The position numbers and the translations under genes were made by a program. From Phalacrocorax aristotelis (taxonomy: Eukaryota; Chordata; Aves; Suliformes; Phalacrocoracidae): a DNA stretch of 64,000 nt. The notes below the pieces were generated by a model. That model did no database searches. It saw nothing but the letters and a program-made list of their open reading frames with translations, and had not been told where the DNA came from. Numbering within the stretch: position 1 is the first letter of the stretch; each line of letters opens with the position of its first letter. Below, piece by piece: positions 58,178-64,000 of this stretch. The stretch lies in assembly GCF_949628215.1 (NCBI RefSeq), contig NW_027441308.1:1-64000 (forward strand). The letters run 5' to 3'.

Positions 58178-59457
58178 CCGTCGATCGACCCTGACCAAAG
58201 CCTCCCCTTGCGCAGGGGCTTCCGGACACAGCGCCCCTTCCCCGCGCTACTGCTACGGGCCCCTGCGCCGAGGGGGAATCCAGTGCGCTTGAGGGCCGGC
58301 TCGCTGCCTTCACGACAGGGCCTGGGGGCGGCCAAGGGCTACGCAGCACGCTTCAGGGGAGGTGCCGGGGCTGGGGGCAGGCGCACGGGGCAAGGGGGGG
58401 CCAGGGGAGGCTGAGCGGGAGCTCCGGCGAGCCGGGGAGGCGGCCATCATCTGCGCCCTGGGCAGGGGGAAAAGGTCCTCCTCCTTCCCCTCTTCCCTTC
58501 TGTCAGCTCCCGGGGAACTCACCGCTTCTCGGGGAGCGGCCGCACCTGGAAGCCCCCAGAAATCAACACGAATCCAACCCCAAAAATACACCGCGCCTAC
58601 CGTACGCGGCACGGCCGCCCGGCACCCGAGCGCCGGAAGACCGCGCCTCCCGCCACGCCCCGGCGAACCACGTGACAGGGCCGGCAGCCACTGCGCCAGG
58701 ACTACACCTCCCGGCATGCTCTGCGCCACAACACGGCCGCCCCGCAGCCGCGCCCCACAAGGACTACACCTCCCGGCATGCTCTGCGCCACAACACGGCC
58801 GCACGGCCAGTCGCCAGGCGCAACACCACAGCTCCCGGCACGCCGCCAGCCCGCCCTCCCCGCTCTCGGACCCTGCGGGCCACCGTCCCTCCCGCCGATG
58901 CACCCGCAAGCCCCACCGAGCCCTCAGCACAGCCTCGCTCTCCCCACCGCCCGCTCCGACCCGGCGCTGCCCCGCCGCAGCCCTCCTCGGGGCTTGACCC
59001 GGGACGCAGCGCTCCACCACCCAGCCCCCGCTCACCTCCTCCCTCGCTACAGTCGCAGCCCGCTGACGCTCGGCCACAGCTCCACTCCGCTCCGCCCTCG
59101 GCTCACACTGGCCCCCCGGAGCCGGGCACCACCCCTTTTCCAGGGAGGAGCCGGCACCGTCAGCCCCACCGCCCGCACCTGGGGCTCCTCCATCCAGACC
59201 CCGCCCACAGCTGAGGCGCAGCAGCAACGGGGGCCCCCTCCTCTCACCCCCACAGTGCACCACCTCCTCCCCTGGGCTCCATCACAGCCCCTTGCCCCAC
59301 GCAAAGGCAGCGCAAACGCAGCCCTGAGGGCAAAGGAGAGGGCAGGTGTTTGTGCAGGCGCGCACGTAACAAGTCCCAGGAGCCATTCGTGGATCAGGGT
59401 CCCCAGCGCTCCCCTCCTGCCCCAAGGCCACCTCGGCCGCCGTTGCCGCAGCCGCAC
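58178..59457. promoter_or_regulatory. CpG-rich promoter block, unit 12
   Basis: ETS-type site from 58633, E-box from 58669. Matches unit 11 throughout as far as I can see. Confidence 0.7.
58699..58849 (+). promoter_or_regulatory. ZNF143-type minisatellite, unit 12 (2+1 copies)
   Basis: Conserved copies start at 58701 and 58763; the diverged copy starts at 58825. Confidence 0.8.
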
Positions 59458-60038
59458 GGAGCTGGTGTTGGCTGGGATAGTGCTCATTTTCTCCACAGTA
59501 GCTAGGAAGGGATACGTTTTGGATTTATGCTCAAAACACCGTTAATAATGTAGAGATGTTTTGGTTCTTGCTGAGCACTGCTTCCACAGTCAGGGCCTCT
59601 TCTGGTTCTCTCAGTGCCCCACCAGCAAGTAGGCTGGGAGAGGGCACAGCTGGGAAAGCTTTCCCAGCTAACTGACCAAAGGGATATTCCATACCATTTG
59701 ACATCATGCTCAGCACACGCAGCTGGGGGAAGAAGGGGGAGTCCTTGGGGGGGGGGGGGGGGGGGGCTACGGCACTTGTCTCCCTAAGTAACCGTTACAC
59801 ATGACAGAGCCCTGCTTTCCCAGGGGTGGCTCAACACCTGCCCGCCGAAAAGGAGGAGTGAATTAATTCCTTGCTTTGCTTCCACGCACAGCTTTTGCTT
59901 TACCTATTAAACAGTCTTGATCTCAACCCATGATTTTTCTCACTCTTACCCTTCCAGCTCTCTCCCCCAGCCCACTGAGGGTGGAGCGAGCAAGCAGCTC
60001 CCTGGTGCAGAGTTGCCAGCTGGGGCTAAGCCACGGCA
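59458..60038 (+). mobile_element. Solo LTR A, unit 12
   Basis: Poly-G run of 20 at 59747-59766; otherwise like unit 11. Confidence 0.72.
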
Positions 60039-61793
60039 CGCGCTTGTCCTGGTTTGGCACGGAACGGACCGTCCGTCGCCTGGCTCCTGGGGCGACGGGC
60101 TGCTGGGCAGAGGGGGAGGCCACCAAAGGTGAGGAGCAAGGCACAGGACAGTAGGAAGAGAGAAGAGAAGAGCGGCATCCGGCTGGACGGGGCGGGGGGG
60201 ACGTGCGTGCATGTAGTGAGAAGGCACGAGGCAGGGAACAGGACGGCCAGAGAAGGACAGGGAGCCTGACGGAGCTGGAGATAAAAGCAGCAGAGAGAGG
60301 GGAAGAGAGGCAGCAGAAAGAGGGAAGAGCAGGACACAGACCAACAAAGAAGGAAGAGGAGCAGGCTGGAGACGCACAAAGAACCTGGGGCAGGCAGCAC
60401 GACAGCGAGGGAGGAAAGAAGAATAGGGGCAGGAAGCTGGACCGAGCGCGATGGAGAAAGACAAGATAAGCGACAAGAACAGGGCAGAAAGGGAAGAATG
60501 AAGCCACGGGGACAGGGAGCCGAGACAGCCAACGACGGAGGGAAGGGGCCGGGGAGGGAACACCACAAAACAAACCACGGGGCTACGTGGTACAGAGCAC
60601 GAGAAGGCAGAGAATTAAGAATTAGGGACAGGGAGCCAGAAAAACAACAACAAAACAACACCCAAAACAAAGGGAGATGGGGAGCAAAAGGAATCGCAAT
60701 GCGTACAGAAAGGAGAGAGAAACAATTCTAAAAGAGGGTCACGGGGAAGCCAGAGACAGCAAGATGGAGAAAGGACAAAAGCTACAGGCTACAGGGCAGA
60801 GAGGGAAGAATTAATGGATAGACACAGAGAGCTGGGCAGAAAGAGGTGGAGAAAGGCTGAAGATCACAAGGCCGACAGGGAAGAGAGAAGAGAGGGAGGA
60901 ATTTTAAAAACAGGGGCAAGAAGCCAGAGAGAGGGAGAGGGAGGCAACACTAAAATGGGGACAAGCCACAGGGCGGCGAGGAGGGAACCGATGAATAAGA
61001 ACAGGAGACCAAAGAGAACACAACGTAGAATGGAAAAAAGGAACAGCGGCCCAACAGGGAAGGAGGAATTAAAGATCAGGCACCGGGAGGCAGACAGAGG
61101 CAAATGAAGAAACAAGTGGGGGAAAAAAAAAAAAACAAAAACCACAACAACAGCAATGGGCTACAAAGACAGACAGAGAGGGAAGAAATAAAACATAGCA
61201 GCAAGGAGCTGGACAGAGAGAGATGAGGACAAACAAATAGCACGGGTCTACGTGACAGAGAACGTGGAATTAGAACACGGAGAGAGGGAGCTGGACAGAG
61301 AGAGAGGCCGAGAGAAAAATCTAGACGGGCTACAGCGGGCAGAGGCAGGAATTAAAACCTAGGGACAGGGAGCTGGACAGAGAGAGACGGAGGTCACAGG
61401 GAACAGCGGCAGGTGCAGGAAGAACAGGAATTCATGAATAGGGAAAGGGAGCTGGACAGAGAAGAACTCAGAAAGGCAAGAACAGTAGCAGGGTACAGAG
61501 CAGAGCAGACGAATTAAAAAGCGCGGCGGGAGCGTTGAGGCAGACAGAGAGAGATTAAGAAAAAAGTCACGGGCTACGTGGCAAAGCAGGAGGAATTCAG
61601 AAACGGGGATGGCAACCAAGGGAGAGTGAGCTGGTGAAGGATCACGGGCATTCAAAGTGAGGGACGGGGAGCTGGGAAAAGCGAGGCAGAGAAAAACAGA
61701 ATCACAGAGAGAATCAAACAAAGCCAAAAAAGAAGAAACTGAACAACAGGAACAGGTGTAACCAAAGCGATGAAATCAACCAACCAGAGACGG
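60039..61793 (+). repeat. Purine-rich ~80-bp repeats (haplotype B), units 12-13
   Basis: Haplotype B markers with TTTGGCACGG near 60054, as in the preceding spacer. Confidence 0.88.
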
Positions 61794-62284
61794 TGTTCCA
61801 TTACGGGAACATGGAGCGTACGAATCAGTGTATCCGTCGATCTGCATTTTAGTCACTAGGCGATCGTTAACGTCAACAGAACAACAGACAACGTGCTTCT
61901 GTCAGAAAAGGATGACAAAACGCGGTTTCGTGGAGCGGACTGAGAAAACTAGCCAAGACTGCCAAGATTAAGAGCCAAGAAGGCAAAAGGCAATTCTGGC
62001 AGGGGGAGATCGCGACCACCGACTCACGGACCACCACCGAGCCTGCGCAGTAATTTACATACAGAACGAGCAAGTTTGTACCGATCAGTAGACAGGACAA
62101 TAATGAATGTGTATGAATACCTAAAATTTTGATCTACAAATTGTACGGGAAAGGTGTGTGAGGTACGCACGCCAGGAGGAGCGATCCCCCGTGCGTCTGG
62201 CGCCGTGAATAAACAACGCCTGCTCTTTAATACTAAATTGGCGTTGAGGAGTTGTTTCCGATTTTACCGCGTTTTTCGGTAACG
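61794..62284 (+). mobile_element. LTR-like segment B, unit 13
   Basis: Carries TATCCGTCG and AAGACTGCCAAG, as in unit 3. Confidence 0.55.
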
Positions 62285-63219
62285 CAGGGAGTCAGACCAA
62301 GAGGGCCAGAGAAAGACAAAATACCTACAGGCTACAGGACAGAGCAGGAGGAATAAAAAAATAAAAATGGAGCCAGAGCCAGGCAGAGAGAGGCGGAGAA
62401 AGAAAAAGTAGCCACAGGCTACAGGACAGAGAGAGGGAGGACTGAAAAGACGGGGAGGCAGGGAGCCACTCAGAGCGAGATGGAGAAAGAAGGTGCGGGG
62501 AGCGCAAAAAAAAAAAAAAAAATTTTTTGCAGCAGGTAAGGAAAGAGAGGGGGCCAGGGGAGAGACAGGGAGGGCCCAGGATGCACAAGAGAGGCAACGG
62601 GGCCCCAGTGGCCCAGGACGCACCGCGACTCTCGCTCTCAGCGCTGCTGGCACAATTTAGCCGTTCAGATGCTTCTTTCCCCTCCTCTCCTCCCTGCCTC
62701 TTCTGCAGCTCCAGACTCTAGGCCGACCTCCACCTAAAGAGGATACGTGGGTGTCTTACCGCTCTTACGAGATGAGGCTTCCTAGGCACGTAGCCTAGCT
62801 CGCTCGTGCCCTACACGCCCGTACCCAACTCCGGGTTACGCGTACAGACCCTGCGGTGCACGTTGGTGGCCTGTCCCGCTGCGGACTGTGAAGGGGGATC
62901 CTTCCTCCCTCACCTGCAGGGACGGGCTCTCTCTTGCCTGCAGCAGGAAGGCAGCTGGCAGCCAGAGCACCTTCAGTTTCTTCTGCTTTACCTTTCGTTG
63001 GCGTCTCCAGCTTCAGCCGAGGCAGCTCCTGTCCACAGCCGGGAAGGGCTCTGTGTGTCCCTTTTCGCCCCGGCGCCGTGAGGATGGCAAGGCCGGGCAG
63101 AGAGAAGCCACGCAAGCCTGAGACGGCCGCAGTCGACGGCGTCCCCGGGGGAAGGACAGACAACCACGTCCTCAGCACGGTCTCTGGGAGAGGGAAAGAA
63201 GAAACAGCGACCGTCATTA

Positions 63220-64000
63220 CCGTCGATCGACCCTGACCAAAGCCTCCCCTTGCGCAGGGGCTTCCGGACACAGCGCCCCTTCCCCGCGCTACTGCTACGG
63301 GCCCCTGCGCCGAGGGGGAATCCAGTGCGCTTGAGGGCCGGCTCGCTGCCTTCACGACAGGGCCTGGGGGCGGCCAAGGGCTACGCAGCACGCTTCAGGG
63401 GAGGTGCCGGGGCTGGGGGCAGGCGCACGGGGCAAGGGGGGGCCAGGGGAGGCTGAGCGGGAGCTCCGGCGAGCCGGGGAGGCGGCCATCATCTGCGCCC
63501 TGGGCAGGGGGAAAAGGTCCTCCTCCTTCCCCTCTTCCCTTCTGTCAGCTCCCGGGGAACTCACCGCTTCTCGGGGAGCGGCCGCACCTGGAAGCCCCCA
63601 GAAATCAACACGAATCCAACCCCAAAAATACACCGCGCCTACCGTACGCGGCACGGCCGCCCGGCACCCGAGCGCCGGAAGACCGCGCCTCCTGCCACGC
63701 CCCGGCGAACCACGTGACAGGGCCGGCAGCCACTGCGCCAGGACTACACCTCCCGGCATGCTCTGCGCCACAACGCGGCCGCCCGGCAGCCGCGCGCCGC
63801 AAGGACTACACCTCCCGGCATGCTCTGCGCCACAACACGGCCGCCCCGCAGCCGCGCGCCGCAAGGACTACACCTCCCGGCATGCTCTGCGCCACAACAC
63901 GGCCGCACGGCCAGTCGCCAGGCGCAACACCACAGCTCCCGGCACGCCGCCAGCCCGCCCTCCCCGCTCTCGGACCCTGCGGGCCACCGTCCCTCCCGCC
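63220..64000. promoter_or_regulatory. CpG-rich promoter block, unit 13 (cut by window end)
   Basis: ETS-type site from 63675, E-box from 63711. The right half, with the GC boxes and LTR A, lies beyond the window. Confidence 0.65.
63741..63953 (+). promoter_or_regulatory. ZNF143-type minisatellite, unit 13 (3+1 copies)
   Basis: Conserved copies start at 63743, 63805 and 63867; the diverged copy starts at 63929. Both inter-copy linkers are of the CGCGCCGCAAGG type, a combination not seen in the other three-copy units. Confidence 0.8.

Larger units (their letters stand above)
56133..61180 (+). repeat. Macrosatellite unit 12 (5048 bp, 2 ZNF143-type copies)
   Basis: Short-class unit, near-copy of unit 11. 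The visible differences are one extra G in the poly-G run (20) and GGCCGAG instead of GGCTGAG in the purine-rich part near its start. Confidence 0.97.
61181..64000 (+). repeat. Macrosatellite unit 13 (partial, 3 ZNF143-type copies)
   Basis: Cut by the window end inside the CpG-rich block, just after the minisatellite. It carries the unit 3 variants (two GAGCCA hexamers near 62370, CGCGTAC near 62839, GAGCACC near 62965, AAGAAACAGCG near 63199) but has three minisatellite copies where unit 3 has two. Confidence 0.96.

Noticed and set aside
1-64000. tRNA, rRNA or snRNA genes, suggested by the link of ZNF143 to snRNA promoters
   Set aside because: I saw no tRNA A/B box pair with a foldable cloverleaf, no rRNA sequence, and no snRNA gene or proximal sequence element next to the ZNF143-type sites.

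Overview
The window lies entirely inside one head-to-tail tandem array. A unit of about 5.05 to 5.17 kb recurs 12 complete times, followed by a 2.8 kb partial copy (units starting at 1, 5174, 10345, 15398, 20504, 25608, 30724, 35826, 40873, 45918, 51086, 56133 and 61181). No unique flank is present at either end, so the array is longer than 64 kb. No protein-coding gene can be defended. The content is that of a vertebrate macrosatellite: a CpG-island-like promoter block, two LTR-like segments, long purine/pyrimidine strand asymmetry and eukaryotic splice and poly(A) signals. One LTR strongly resembles, from memory, an abundant bird endogenous-retrovirus LTR, so a bird genome is the best guess. 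The species and chromosome cannot be told from the sequence.

Every unit has the same layout (unit 1 coordinates): purine-rich degenerate repeats of about 80 bp (1-614, continuing the previous unit); an LTR-like segment B with AATAAA (615-1105); more purine-rich sequence with an A16T6 tract and a perfect-looking splice donor (1106-1440); a mixed, exon-like stretch (1441-2049); a GC- and CpG-rich promoter-like block (2050-3452) with an ETS-type site, a CACGTGAC E-box and a 62-bp minisatellite; solo LTR A (3453-4030) with a poly-G run; then purine-rich repeats again (4031 into the next unit).

The most striking element is the 62-bp minisatellite. Each copy starts with ACTACACCTCCCGGCATGC followed by TCTGCG, a full match to the known ZNF143/STAF promoter motif (ACTACA-NN-TCCC-N-GCATGC). 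Units carry 2, 3 or 4 conserved copies plus one diverged last copy in exact 62-bp register: 37 conserved and 13 diverged copies in the window. The conserved copy number (4,4,2,3,3,3,3,2,2,4,2,2,3) accounts for most of the unit-length classes of about 5.05, 5.11 and 5.17 kb.

The array therefore looks like a macrosatellite carrying a repeated TATA-less promoter with clustered ZNF143 sites. It may drive non-coding, possibly spliced, transcripts; a 270-nt minus-strand exon candidate is present in each unit. Units are mosaics of at least three sequence haplotypes, which points to continuing unequal exchange and gene conversion. Two stretches (about 350-2260 and 31260-32880) carry clusters of single-base indels that look like assembly or consensus errors.
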